Part shown: piece by piece, positions 34,360 through 45,601 of the stretch
Layout of the letters: the number at the start of each line of letters is the position of its first letter
How positions within the stretch are numbered: position 1 is the first letter of the stretch
Source: Calamus simplicifolius
Lineage: Eukaryota; Streptophyta; Magnoliopsida; Arecales; Arecaceae
DNA: 64,000 bases
Direction of reading: 5' to 3'
Assembly (NCBI GenBank): GCA_900491605.1
Contig: UESW01003900.1
Location: 341,303 to 405,302, forward strand
The notes under the pieces: generated by a model
Seen by the model: the letters and a program-made list of their open reading frames with translations, nothing else
What the model was told of the DNA's origin: nothing
Databases searched by the model: none
Translations under genes and position numbers: made by a program

Positions 34360-35881
34360 ATGGCCAATCGAAGAAAGGCTACCTCCGAAGCCCGGGATCA
34401 AGTCACCTCCCAAAGACCTGATCCGGTGAGCAGCGTAGCGCCACCACCACCACCAGTTGAAACCTAATCACCACCGGCGGCCCCAGTGACCCAGGACCAG
34501 TTTGCCTCGCTGGTCCAGCAGGTCCAAGCTCTGGCCAATCTGATCCAGGGGCGCTTTGAAGCTTCCCGTACAGCTGCCCCTACTCCGCATCTTCCTGAGG
34601 AGAATATGGCCCCCGCTCATCTAGCGGTCTCTTCTTCCGGCCCGCATAGGGTTGCGGACCCCCCTCGTCGCCCTAAGGAAGCTGAGCCAGCCCCCCAAGG
34701 GGTCTATGGCAAGGATCTCTCCCGATCTCGACCGGCCCGATCCCTTTCTCCGGTGTTCTTTCGTCACAACTCGACACCGTCTCATCTCTCTCCTCGCCCA
34801 GCTCTTCCTGCTGTGCCAGAGGAGATCCGCCGATAACTCTGAGAGATGCGTCATGAGTTGGACGCCGCCAAGCAGGCCCATCCGCTCCAGCATAAAGCGG
34901 AGCAAGGCATTCCCTTTTCCAAGGAAATCATGGAGGAAGTGATTCCCTTCCACGTCAAGCTGCCCGCCATCGAGCCTTACTATGGATCCTTCGATCCCAA
35001 CGACCATCTCAGCAGCTTCCGATCGATCATGATGTTCCACGGGCCGCGCCTTCCCTTCCACCCTCAGGGGATCCGCTCGAACTTGGATCAATGCCTTGAA
35101 GCCAGGTTCTGTTGGTTCATTTGACGAGCTGAGCCGCCTCTTCATCTGCCAGTTCGTCAGCAGCCGTTGCCATCGGTGGAGATCTGACTCCCTCTCCAAG
35201 GTCAAGCAGAGAGAGGGGGAGTCATTGAAGAAATATCTCGGCCGTTTCAATACGGCCATGCTGGAAGTGGACCACCTTAATCATGAGGTGGCCATGTCTG
35301 CCCTAGCAGGCAGAGTGCTAAAGGAGAGTGACTTCTACCTGGCGCTGGAGGTTAGCTACCCTCCGAACCTCTCCGATATGATGGCCCTAGCGGACAAGTA
35401 TGATAGAGTCAAAGAATCGCGGGGAGCTGCCCGCACCAAAATGACAAGGAAGAAGGAGTCCAAGGACTCGGATAAGCATCGATCCGCCCACCAGCAGAGC
35501 CCACCTCACCGCCAAAGGGTTCCTCAGCTGCCGCCGAGAAACTGCACCCGGAGCCCGCCTAGGAGGTTTAACCGGTTCACTCCGCTCACTGCCCCGAGGG
35601 CGGAGATCCTCATGGAGATAGAGCGCCAACTCCCTCGACCACCTCCTCTCCAAGGGAATGCAACCCGGAGAGACCGCGCCAAATATTGCCGCTACCACTG
35701 GGATCATGGCCACGACACTGAGGAGTGCTGGCAACTGAAGAACGAAATTGAGAGGCTCATCCAACGGGGTAGGCTGGACAATTCAGGAGAGCACCCGAGC
35801 CAAAAAACGGGAGCGACCGCCAGCCTGAGCCCCAGCAGCCTCCTCCTCCAAATCCTTCGGTCGCTGGCCACATCAATGTGA
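34360..35881 (+). pseudogene. Tat-2 gag
   Basis: The ATG at 34360 (MANRRKATSEARD) matches the Tat-3 gag start. A TAA near 34465 interrupts the N-terminal Pro-rich part. Open stretches follow: 34486-34836, 34846-35124 and 35096-35881. The middle contains the retrotransposon gag core (FDELSRLFICQF ... LKKYLGRFNTAML). The C-terminal part has the Tat-type CX2HX..H-C motif YCRYHWDHGHDTEECWQL. At least three breaks exist. Gag would form particles that package the RNA. Confidence 0.85.
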
Positions 35882-36039
35882 TCAAGGCAGTCGGTTATCC
35901 GTCGAGTCGGCGGGACAATGAATAAGGTTCAGCGCCAAAGAAGCATGGACCAACGAACTCTCCTTCTCCAACAGTGACCTCCAAGAGATACAGTTCCCGC
36001 ATGACGATGCGTTGGTTGTATCGCTCAATCTTGACAATT

Positions 36040-36534
36040 ATGATGTAGACCGTCCTTATTGATAGTGGGAGCTCTGTCAACGTTTTGTATCTTGATATGT
36101 TTGTGAAGATGAAACTGCTTATGGAGAATCTCCGAGCCATGGACTCCATCCTAATGGGGTTCACCGGCGATGTTATTACCCCGAAGGGGGTCGTGACCTT
36201 GACGGTCCGCGCGGGAACTTGGCCCAGCGTTGCCACTGTTCATACAGATTTTCTGGTGACCAAGCTTCAGTCGCCCTACAATGCAATTTTTGGAAGACCC
36301 GGCCTGATGTCCCTTGGAGTCGTTGTCTCCATCCCGCACCTAGCAATGAAGTTCCCTATCGGGTGGGGCATGGGGGTAGTTCGAGGAAACCAAGCTGTAG
36401 CTCGGCAGTGCTTCATCACCAGCCTTCAATCCAAACTGCCCGAGGTTGATGAGCTAGACGCTCGAGAGGATTTTGCCAAGCAACAAGGAGAACCAGCTGA
36501 AGAGCTAGAGGAGGTACCGTTGGATGAAGCCTGA
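36040..36534 (+). pseudogene. Tat-2 aspartic protease
   Basis: The active-site motif is VLIDSGSSVNVLYL (about 36048-36090), followed by a retropepsin-like fold ending in NAIFGRPGL. The reading frame enters through a shift just before the motif. It would cleave the Gag-Pol polyprotein. Confidence 0.8.
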
Positions 36535-37449
36535 CCTGACCGAGCCATAAGGATCGAGTCGCTACTGAAGGGGAAGCCCTGGTTGGAGCTGATTGACTTC
36601 CTTCGAAAGAATGCCGATGTCTTTGCCTGGTCCGCCTCTAATATGCCTGGAATCAGCCCAGACGTTCTCGTCCACCCTCTTAATGTTGACGATATGTCCC
36701 GGCCCGTGAAGCAGAAGAAAAGGAGCTTCGCCCCTGTTCGACAGAGGGTAATTGAGAAAGAAGTCGACAAGCTCATCAAGGCAAATTTTACTCGGGAGGT
36801 AAATTATCCCAACTGGTTGTCCAATGTTGTCATGGTGAAGAAGTCGAATGGTAAATGGCGGATTTGCATCGACTTCACCGACCTTAATAAAGCATGCCCG
36901 AAGGACAGCTTTTCTCTCCCTCGGATCGACCAGCTTGTGGATGCCACTTCCGGTCATCAGATGTTGACCTTCATGGACGCATATTCGGGATACAACCAAA
37001 TCCAAATGGCGCCCGAGGATGAAGAAAAGACCGCCTTCATAACCGACCGAGGTACTTATTGTTACCATGTCATGCCTTTTGGTCTGAAAAATGCAGGTGC
37101 TACTTACCAAAGGCTGGTTAACAAAGTCTTCAAGTAGCAAATCGGATGAAACATGGAGGTATATGTCGACGACATGCTGGTCAAAAGCAAAGAAGCATCC
37201 CAGCATATTGAGGATCTTTCTGAGAGCTTCGCGACACTCCAAAAATATCGAATGAAGCTCAACCCAATAAAATGCGCCTTCGGTGTCAACTCTGGGAAGT
37301 TCTTGGGCTTCATGGTTTCTCAGCGGGGCATTGAGGCCAACCTGCAGAAGATTCAAGCCCTTCGGCAAATGGCACCCCCAACATCTGTCAAAGAGGTCCA
37401 GCGCCTGACTGGAAGGATCGCGGCCCTCAATCGCTTTGTGGCTCGATAG
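36535..37449 (+). pseudogene. Tat-2 reverse transcriptase
   Basis: In order: LIDFLRKNADVFAWS; the fingers with NGKWRICIDFTDLNKACPKD; the palm with TFMDAYSGYNQI; HVMPFGLKNAGATYQR; then a TAG at about 37135; then the catalytic box VYVDDMLVKS (about 37157) and the thumb KFLGFMVSQRGIEA. A second stop follows LNRFVAR. It copies element RNA into cDNA in the particle. Confidence 0.88.
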
Positions 37450-37945
37450 GCTGAGATATGCCTTCCTTTCTTTAAAGCTCTCCGATCTGCCAAGAATTTC
37501 CAATGGTCCGCCGAATGTCAGAAATCATTTGAGGACCTCAAGAGATATCTCGGCTCTCCACCTCTCCTCAGCAGTCCGAATCCAGGAGAAGTGTTATTTC
37601 TATACTTGGAAGTTTCAGAAGGCGCGGTTGGCTTGGTGCTAGTCAGAGAAGAAAGCAAGACCCAAAAGCCGATCTATTATGTTAGCAAGCTACTCCGAGA
37701 CGTCGAGACAAGATACACCCGAGTTGAGAAGTTGGTGTTGGCCCTGATAACGTTGGTTCGGAGGTTGCGGCCATATTTCCAGGCACATTCTATAACGGTC
37801 CTCACCGACCAACCTATCAAGGCGATGGTCCGCCGCCCGGAGACATCAGGGAAAATGGCCAAATGGGCCGTCGAGCTAAGCGAGCATGATATCCGATACC
37901 AACCTTGTCCGGCCATCAAAGCGCAAGTTTTAGCTGATTTCCTCC
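37450..37945 (+). pseudogene. Tat-2 retroviral-type RNase H
   Basis: Open from about 37591: LFLYLEVSEGAVGLVL, QKPIYYVSKLLRDVETRY, EKLVLALI, TVLTDQPI and the connection ALAELS-like WAVELSEHDIRYQP. It matches the RT-linked RNase H of Ty3/gypsy elements. It would degrade RNA in the RNA-DNA hybrid. A frame change precedes it. Confidence 0.75.
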
Positions 37946-37949
37946 TCGA

Positions 37950-38543
37950 ATGCACCATCTGGAGGATGGCTCCACTCCGGACTCCTCTAAGCACCCGAGA
38001 TCAGACGCCCTGTGGCTGCTCCACGTCGATGGGTCATCTAATGCCCATGGCTCTGGCGCTGGCTTAGTCCTCACTAGCCCAGAGGGGGCAATCTTTGAGT
38101 ACGGCGTTCGCTTCTCCTTCCCAGCCTCCAACAATGAATCAGAATATGAAGCTCTACTTGTTGGACTCCGAATCACCCGTGACCTTAAAGTGAAGAAGCT
38201 GAATGCCTTTACCGACTCTCAATTGGTAGCTGGCCATGTGTGGGGCGAGTTTGAGGCCCGGGAGCCGAGCATGATTCGGTACCTTCAACAGGTGCGGGAC
38301 TCGCTTTCCTACTTCTCAGAATTTGAAGTCATTCAAATCCCAAGATCCGAGAATGCACGCGCCGACCTATTGTCTCGGCTGGCAACTACAGAGTCGATGG
38401 ATTCCGAGCGAAAGTTTTCCTTGGAGATTCTAAAAAGGCTTAGCATCGCGAAGGTAGACCGAGTGATGCAGGTCGAGGCCGAACCATCCTGGTTCGACCC
38501 CATTTTGAGGTATCTTAAAGAAGGGTCGCTCACAGCCGACTGA
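37950..38543 (+). pseudogene. Tat-2 second, archaeal-type RNase H (aRNH)
   Basis: A separate RNase H fold lies between the first RNase H and integrase. LHVDGSSN carries the first Asp, NNESEYEALLVGL the Glu, FTDSQLVAG the next Asp, and NARADLLSRLAT the last Asp. A duplicated, plant-acquired RNase H in this place is a hallmark of the Tat clade, so this fixes the lineage. The stretch is open for ~198 codons and keeps all four acidic residues. It is the least damaged pol domain of Tat-2. Confidence 0.85.
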
Positions 38544-39719
38544 AAGGAAGCAAGGAAGCTGAAAATGCAAGCCACCCACTATGTGCTGATCGACGACCAG
38601 CTCTATAAGCGGTCCTTCTCCATGCCGCTACTCAAGTGCCTTCGCCCATCCGAAGCTGATTATGCTCTCCGGGAGGTACATGAGAGAATTTGCAGCAACC
38701 ATCTAGGGAGCCGGTCCTTATGCCATAAGGTGTTGCGCCAAGGGTACTATTGGCCCATTATGCAAAAAGATGCTGACAACCTCGTCCGAGCTTGTGACCC
38801 ATGTCAGAGACATTCCAACATCTAGAGGCTCCCCTCCGCCAATTTGGTCCCTATTTCCTCCGCTTAGCCTTTTGCTAAGTGAGGGATGGATATTCTTGGC
38901 CCTTTTCCCCTCGCCACTGGACAAAGAAAGTTCTTGTTTGTTGTCATCGACTACTTTACCAAGTAGGTGGAGGCCGAGGCAGTTACCCAAATAACCGAAG
39001 CTCGAGCCAGGGACTTCGTGTGGAGATCCATTATCTTCCGCTTCGGCCTTCTGCATACTATTATCACTGACAATGGCAAGCAATTGGACAACCCAAAGTT
39101 CCAAGGTTTCTACGATGAGCATGGAATCTGCCACCGCCTTACGTCGGTAGGGCATCCGCAAGCCAACGGAGAAGCCAAAGTAACTAACCGGACCCTGCTT
39201 CAAGGGATCAAGGCTCATCTTGCCAAAGCCCGGGCAGGTGGGCGGATGAACTTCACCACGTCCTATGGGCCTACCGCACCACCCAAGAATCCCTCCACTG
39301 GCAAGACCCCATTCCGGATGGCCTTCGGCACGGAAGCCGTCATCCCCATGGAGATAGGGCTCCTTCTCCACGAGTGAAGAGCTACTCGGAGGAAGCCAAC
39401 AACGAGCAGCTCCGCACCGACCTCGATTTGGTGGAAGAGATCAGAGAGAAAGCTTGAATCAGAGTAGCTGCATACTAGCGAAGAGTGGCTCGTTATCATG
39501 CCTCCAGAGTCAAAGGAAAATCTTCTCACCCAGCGATCTCGTCCTCCGGAAAGCATCTGTCTCCAAGCCACTAGAGTAAGGAAAGTTGTCTCCAAACTGG
39601 AAAGGCCCCTATCAAGTGGCGGAAGTCGTCGGACCTGGCACTACAAGCTTCAGGATCTGAGCAGGAAATCTATTCCCCGGACGTGAAATTCGGATAATCT
39701 CCGCATATACTATCAGTAG
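38544..39719 (+). pseudogene. Tat-2 integrase
   Basis: The HHCC finger (VHERICSNH ... RACDPCQRH) is followed by a TAG at about 38823 and a TGA at about 38881. The core retains Asp in MDILGPFP, Asp in ITDNGKQLDN and Glu in PQANGEAKVTNR. The C-terminal GPY part is split by several stops. It is colinear with the Tat-1 integrase, including the part captured by the copia array. Confidence 0.85.
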
Positions 39720-39844
39720 GGTACGCTTTCTATAGACTTGCCCCATTTCAACTTTGGCATCTTGTTTCTATTATTCGCGGCATGACCGCTACAATCGTTT
39801 TATCGAAAAAGTCATAATAGAAAACAGATGCTGCTTACGCATCC

Positions 39845-40590
39845 ATTCTCGGCACAACCGAGCTATCTCCGTACCTAGGCTGGGCTTAGTCTTGAACTAA
39901 ATCTCCATACCTCAGCTAGGCCGAGTCCTATTTCACAAAGACTTGGTATGGCCAAGTACCCCCAGTGCGGCTGGGAGCCGAGTGATCTCCAAAGCTCCAT
40001 CCGGATTCGGGCAGCTTACAAGCCCCGACCGAACCGAGTGATCTCCAAAGCTCCATCCGGATTCGGGCGGCTTACAAGCCCCGGTCGGACCGAGTGATCT
40101 CCAAAGCTTCATCCGGATTTGGGCAGCTTATAAGTCTCAGCCGGACCGAGTGATCTCCAAAGCTCCATCCGAATTCGGGCAGCTTATAAGCCCCGGCCGG
40201 ATCGAGTGATCTCCAAAGCTCCATTCGGATTCGGGCAGCTTACAAGCCCCGGCCAGACCGAGTGTTCTCCAAAGCTCCATCCGGATTCGGGCAGCTTACA
40301 AGCCCCGGCCAGACCGAGTGATCTCCAAATTTTCATCCAGATTCGGGCAGCTTACAAGCCCCGGCCAGACCGAGTGATCTCCAAAGCTCCAACCGAATTT
40401 GGGCAGCTTACAAGCCCCGACCGGACCAAATGGTGAAGAAAACTTTGACCGAATTCGGGCAGCTTGCAAGCCCCGGCCGGTACCAAAGATTAAAAGCCTC
40501 GGCCAAAGCCGAAATGCGTTACTTATTAAAAGCATCGGCCAGAGCCGAAGAGCATCACTTGTTAAAAATCTCGGCCAAGGCCAAGTGATA
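39845..40590. repeat. Tat-2 tandem array 1
   Basis: It opens with CTCGGCACAACCGAGCTAT. About nine copies of a ~57-62-bp unit follow, reading CTCCAAAGCTCCATCCGG-ATTCGGGCAGCTTACAAGCCCCGGCCGGACCGAG. Three CTCGGCCAAAGCCGA-type units close it. The position equals Tat-1 array 1 but the long unit is different, so arrays turn over while the hairpin theme stays. Confidence 0.85.
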
Positions 40591-40692
40591 AGAACAAACA
40601 TTTGAGATAACAGCGGACACGAAAGTTGCAAAAATCCTCTTTTTTCATTCACCACAAAAAGGGCAAAAAGAAAGAAAAAGATACATGAGCCC

Positions 40693-41004
40693 TCACTGGG
40701 CCTTATCATCTTCTCTGGGAGCCGCTGAACCATCCCCGCGCCGAGCTGACTCGGTGACCTTTCGTCGAAGGGATGCTACTTCCCCTTCCAGCCGGTTGTT
40801 GGCACGGCGAAGGAGCTCGACTTCCCTCATAGAAACGGCTAGATATTGTTCGGCCGCCTTGTGGAGCCGCTCGTGATCTACGAACATTAACGCCAGGGCC
40901 TCCCCATTGATGGTTACCGTAACGCGGTTCCCCTGGGACCCCCCACGGCCAATAGCGCCGCTGCTCGGCACCACGGTTGATCACCCCTCACCTCCAAACG
41001 CCAT
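40693..41004 (-). pseudogene. Antisense ORF A of Tat-2
   Basis: It corresponds to 13318-13620. The aligned ATG is at 41004 (MAFGGEG) and codon 8 is TGA, so the copy is interrupted. After the stop the frame is open and keeps the helical region AEQYLAVSMREVELL and ASLRRKVTESARR and the D.SAAP tail. A TATA-like TTTAAATA lies at 41072-41079. I know no function. Confidence 0.65.
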
Positions 41005-41071
41005 CTCAGAACCCAGGTATTCTTAGGAGATCGACTGAAAAGATGACTAACGGAGGCATCCTTCTCATCCG

Positions 41072-41079
41072 TATTTAAA
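41072..41079 (-). promoter_or_regulatory. TATA-like box of antisense unit A, Tat-2
   Basis: TTTAAATA on the minus strand sits 68 bases before the aligned ATG, at the same place as TATAAATA in Tat-1. Confidence 0.5.
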
Positions 41080-41489
41080 CCGCTCCTAGTGAACATTTCG
41101 ATCGTTCGAGCCATTAATCTCAGCTCGTGGAAAATCGCCATGCGTCACCACCTCAGTGGACGCTTGCGGGAAACGAAGAGTTCCGCCCCTCATCAAAGAG
41201 GATCATTAATAACGTTGAGGTGCTCAAGGAGCTCCCTCCTCGGGAATAGACTCCCTCCGATCTGCCGGATCATTTTCAAGTAAATATCCTCAAAGTCTGC
41301 CTGACTTCCTCGAATCAGGCATCCTCGAAAAAACACAGAGGAAAGAGTGTATCATGACTCGCCCTCTTTGAGAATGACCGATTTACCGGCTTCAGGCATC
41401 CCCTCCATCGCTCGGGTAGCTCCCATCCTCTTTGGTCGTCCGCACATGAATCCATAGTTGCAGTATGGACCAAGTAAACTATCAAAAAT

Positions 41490-41700
41490 CCTCGGCAACA
41501 ACCGAGTGATATTCTGAAGCCTCGGCAATAACTGAGCAATATTCTAAAATCCTCGGCAACAACCGAGTGATATTCTGAAGCCTCGGCCACAACCGAGTGA
41601 TATTTTGAAGCCTCAGCCACAACCGAGCAATATTCTTAAACCTCGTCAACAACCGAGTGATATTCTGAAGCCTCAACTACAGCCGGGAGATGTATTATCT
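41490..41700. repeat. Tat-2 hairpin array 2
   Basis: About seven units of ~30 bp have the form CCTCGGCAACAACCGAGTGATATTCTGAAG, with a CTCGG...CCGAG stem. It lies between units A and B, like Tat-1 array 2. Confidence 0.85.
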
Positions 41701-42114
41701 AAACTTCAGTCAAGTCAAATGGCATACTCTTAAAAAGTATCTAAAGCTTTGGTCTAGATGAGTAATCTCTCAAACTCTCTGACACAATGATACTTCGGCA
41801 GAAATAAGCAAACTCTTTCTAATCAATCATAAAGACATACGAGCTATCTCTTTCTGAAGAAATACCTGCTTCGTTCTATAAACGGGATCATGCTTGCCGC
41901 ATGAGTCCCTAAGATCGTCCAGGTCTACCTCTGACCCAAGCATGGATAAACGCTTTTCTCCACTGGGGACCGAATATTGGTCTTAGCAAAACAAGGTAGC
42001 AAGAACGCTGCCAAGATTTGCTATGACACAAAAGCGTGATATGGATGTAGCAACTCTCAAGCATAATCCCATCGAAAAAGAAGCAGGTGCTAAAAGAAGA
42101 AAGAATAAAAGCTT

Positions 42115-42887
42115 CTTTATTTCTTCATCAATGAAAAGAGTTACAACCTCCAAAGAGGCGTTACAAGTGCATCATGGCACAGGAAATAAAAATGAGTAAA
42201 TAGCTCGACTGGACTGCTTCAACCAGCTTCGGTTAATAATGATGTTTCGACATCTGACCCAAGAGATCAGGCAACCAATCAGCTCGCCCTGAACTACCGA
42301 TTAAGGCCAGGCCGGCTTCCCACTGGTCCTCTGGATGAGCAAAGAGATCCAAGAATAGAAGGAAGACCCATGGATGCTGATGTTGAGGATGTGTCTCCCC
42401 CAAGTGGGATGCTGGGCTGCTGGACATTGCCCGACTGTAAAAAGCGGGGGACAAGTAGACCAGCACTGCTCTCAACTCCCTCTTCACAGGCAAAGGATCC
42501 CCCAGTCAGACAAGCTAAGGGACCCAGCCCGAGGGAGAAGGAAAAATTCGTGCGTGCTACCGGGGCACATGTGCACTTCCTACCCTGCGACCCCCGTAGC
42601 AAACCACAAAGGACACACAGGAAGCGCATATGTGCGCTCTCCATGTGATCTCTGCGGACCTCGTGTGCGCTCTCCATATGATCTCCGAAATTCTTCTCTT
42701 GAGGATGGTCTGCTTTTCAGCAACTTCTTCATCACCTCAGCTATCCGGAGGAGGCCGGCTTGCAAAATGAAAGCTCATTCTCTCCACCCTCAACCTAAGG
42801 GACACCGACATCATGAAAACTCTCACAACTCATGGAGAAAAAAGCCTTGGGAGATAGCCTAACACGGCCCCCTCCTCCCATTTTATA
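42115..42887 (-). other. Antisense unit B of Tat-2
   Basis: The TATA box GCCTATAAAATGGG (core 42880-42887) and AATAAAG (42115-42121) bracket ~770 bases homologous to 14586-15437. Indels break every common frame, so I do not call a protein. It is noted as a probable transcript because both ends are conserved. Confidence 0.45.
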
Positions 42888-43249
42888 GGCAAATGGACCG
42901 GGAGCAGCTATTAGAGCTGAAAGCCCCAAGATTCAAAATGCCCTGGCCACACTACCACGCGGCATCCCAGGATAAAAAGAGCGCTCCTCGAAGCGCGCCA
43001 AACACATTACCCATGCCCTGACGCACGTCGAAAGATTTTTCTCTGATCCCGAATCAAAAATCTTAAATGCACGAGATCGGCTGTAGGTCGTTGAGATACG
43101 GACAGGCCTGGGAAATCCCCTCTGAAAACGATGCCATCCAATGATGATCGATTGCTTGTCACGTACACTAAAAGACCTGTATTGGAAAAGACCAACGGAG
43201 TAAATGCCCCTGACAAAGGCGAAATACTCTCCAACAAAGCCATTCCGTA

Positions 43250-43520
43250 TACCTCGGCTGAAAACATACCCATTTCTCCACTTCAGGCAAGCCGAGCTAT
43301 CCAATCTCGGCTCTAACTAGGATACCCCTGCGATTCTCGACCATTTCTAGTTGAGCTATCCAATACTTCGGCAGGGCAAATTCCCTTGCCCACTTCGAGC
43401 GGGACTGGAACTATGTTCCTTGGCAGCGCCGGACCATTTTATGCCTCGACCGAGCATGCTCATTCTCTACTTTGGACAAACCGGATAATCCTTATATCTC
43501 GGCCCTGACTGAAACACTTA
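43250..43520. repeat. Tat-2 degenerate hairpin array 3
   Basis: Scattered CTCGGC, GCCGAGCTATCC and TTCGGCAGGG motifs occupy the place of Tat-1 array 3, between units B and C. Spacing is irregular. Confidence 0.5.
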
Positions 43521-43700
43521 TTCTAGCCCGAATTCAACCGACCTAAGAGCGCGAATGAGTTATAATTTGTTCGCAGTCGGAAGAAAGCTTAAGGTAAAAG
43601 ATCAGCCAGAAAGACAAACAAATAGAGGTGGAAAAACTTATTCATAAGAAATTTCGATCAGTCTACAAGTCCCAAAAGCAAAAAAATACACAAATAACCC

Positions 43701-43873
43701 TTAAGGATCGGGGGCTGGATTAGTCCCAACGGTATCCTCAGCAACACTCGGAGAGGCTTGGCTCGCTTCGCCCACTTCAAAAGTTGTCTGTCCTTCGGTG
43801 GCAAGCTTGGAGTATCCTTCGGGAGCCCAAAATTGCGTCAAGATCGACGTATGAGATATTTTCGTACTCGGCT
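43701..43873 (-). pseudogene. Antisense gene C of Tat-2, C-terminal part (split by Sirevirus)
   Basis: The C-terminal tail ends ...NPAPDP and a TAA at 43701-43703, matching the Tat-1 tail (GPDPKS). It continues after the inserted copia element at 54390. The AATAAG at about 43646 may be the poly(A) signal. Confidence 0.65.
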
Positions 43874-45540
43874 TGTTGGAAGATTATTGAAAAATTATAT
43901 GCCCCAATCCTTTTGATTTTGATGATTACCAAAAGCCATGAGTACTGTAAAATATGTGATATGGTTATATACATGTGCAATGAATTTATCTTGAACAATC
44001 AATGAGAATGTTAAAGTTTGACATTAATCATTTTGAAAGTAACTTTAAGCTCAATGTTTAAGCTTTCAAAAAGAAATTTTATAATTCATATTAAAATCAA
44101 TGAGTTTTTGGAATACTTCTTGAATTAATTCTTAATGTCAATTTTATTGAATTCAAGTCAAAACAATAATTTAAAATGAATCTGGAACGATTTTAAAGTC
44201 AATCAGAAAACTTTCTGATTTTTGATACGTTCTGGAGCCGACTCTTGAGTTTCAGAGTCGACTCCCTCAGAGAACAGAAATGTCTATCTGTCTCGAGTCG
44301 ACCCACGTAATTTCATGAGTCGACCCCCGATTCTGTCGAGCCGACTCCATGACTGTGTGAGTCGACTCCGCTCAGACACCAGAGGTGTGTTTTTCTGAGC
44401 ACTTCGCGAGTCGACCCCAACTTTTCATGAGTCGACCCCCGACTTTCAGGAGTCGACACTTTACTTTTGGTGAGTCGACCCTTTGACTTTCTAAACATTT
44501 CTATTTTTGGTATCACGACCTCGAGCCGACTCAGAAAAGCATGAGTCGACTCCAGCAAATCTGGGCGAGATTTTTACGGATGCCAACTCAGCTCCAACGG
44601 TAAGATTTTTGATTAACGGCTATTTTTCTTTGTCTCTAACGGCTATATTTTTGCAGAATCTATAAATAGAGAAGCCATTTTCAAATCAAAGAGAGACAAA
44701 TAGAGAGAAATTTATTTTAAAGAAAAAGAAGAGAAAAATCGGAAAAATAGAGCTTCAGTTGAAAAAATCCGAGATTCAAAATAGAGTGAAAGAAAGAGTG
44801 TGAAATCAAGGGAAGTTCCTTCTGTGTTCAAGCTCAAATCCAAGAAAGCTTCTGAAGAAAATCCAAGTACTATTCAAGAGTATCTCAAGAGATTTTCAAC
44901 ACTCAAAAAGAGGAAAAGCCCAAATCAACTCCAACACATCTTCCGTGAAGAATCCGAGCTGAGGCCTGGTTCTACACCTCCAAGGAGTTGAAGAAAAGAA
45001 GAAAAGCTCAAAGCCAACCAACTGCAAATCAGGCTTATCTAAACTCTATTCTTACATTTGTTTATCTGCTCATTAAGGAGCCTTGTAACTAAACAAACAA
45101 TATTTCTATTCTTTGTGTCTAGCTCAATCTGGGGGATTGAACTAGAGGAGGTAGTCTTACCTCAGTTCAAGCTTGGTTAAGCTTGGTTTAGGGTTTTTGT
45201 GCTGGTGAGCCCTTGAAAACCAGCTGGGTTCGTTGTGCGCCCGGGAAAACAACAAGTTTGAGTTGTGAGCTTGTAAAACAACTCTGCTGTAATCTAGGGT
45301 GATTATAGTGTGGACCCAAGTGAATCTTGGGAGTGGACGTAGGTGTTGGATACACCGAACCACTATAAAATCCTTGTGTTTGCCGTGATCTATTGTCTTT
45401 ATCTCTATCTCTATTTTATTCACTGCAATTTATTTGCTTTGCATTTGTCTTCATTCATCTCAAGCTAAATAATTTAAAAGGCTAATTTTTAAAGAACCCA
45501 ATTCACCCCCCCCCCTCTTGGGTTGTCATCTGGGCCAACA
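43874..45540 (+). mobile_element. 5' LTR of the Sirevirus
   Basis: It is 1667 bp. It holds a cluster of GAGTCGACTC-type palindromes (about 44234-44550), TATAAATA (44661-44668) and a C-rich tract before the CAACA end. The minus strand contains no gene. Confidence 0.95.
44234..44550. repeat. GAGTCGAC palindrome cluster in Sirevirus 5' LTR
   Basis: About a dozen copies of GAGTCGAC(T/C)C or GAGCCGACTC occur at irregular spacing, upstream of the TATA box. GAGTCGACTC is a perfect 10-bp palindrome with CpG at its centre. The same cluster recurs in the 3' LTR (about 53074-53390) and before ORF3 (50565-50755). Confidence 0.85.
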
Positions 45541-45542
45541 AT

Positions 45543-45554
45543 TGGTATCAGAGC
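45543..45554 (+). other. Primer-binding site of the Sirevirus
   Basis: TGGTATCAGAGC lies two bases after the LTR, the standard complement of initiator tRNA-Met used by plant copia elements. Confidence 0.95.
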
Positions 45555-45601
45555 TAGTGCTCATTAGATTTTGATCACACGATCAAGAGCTAAAGTTTCA
45601 A

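Noticed and set aside
40206..40733. ORFs across Tat-2 array 1
   Set aside because: They translate the ~57-bp repeat in both directions.
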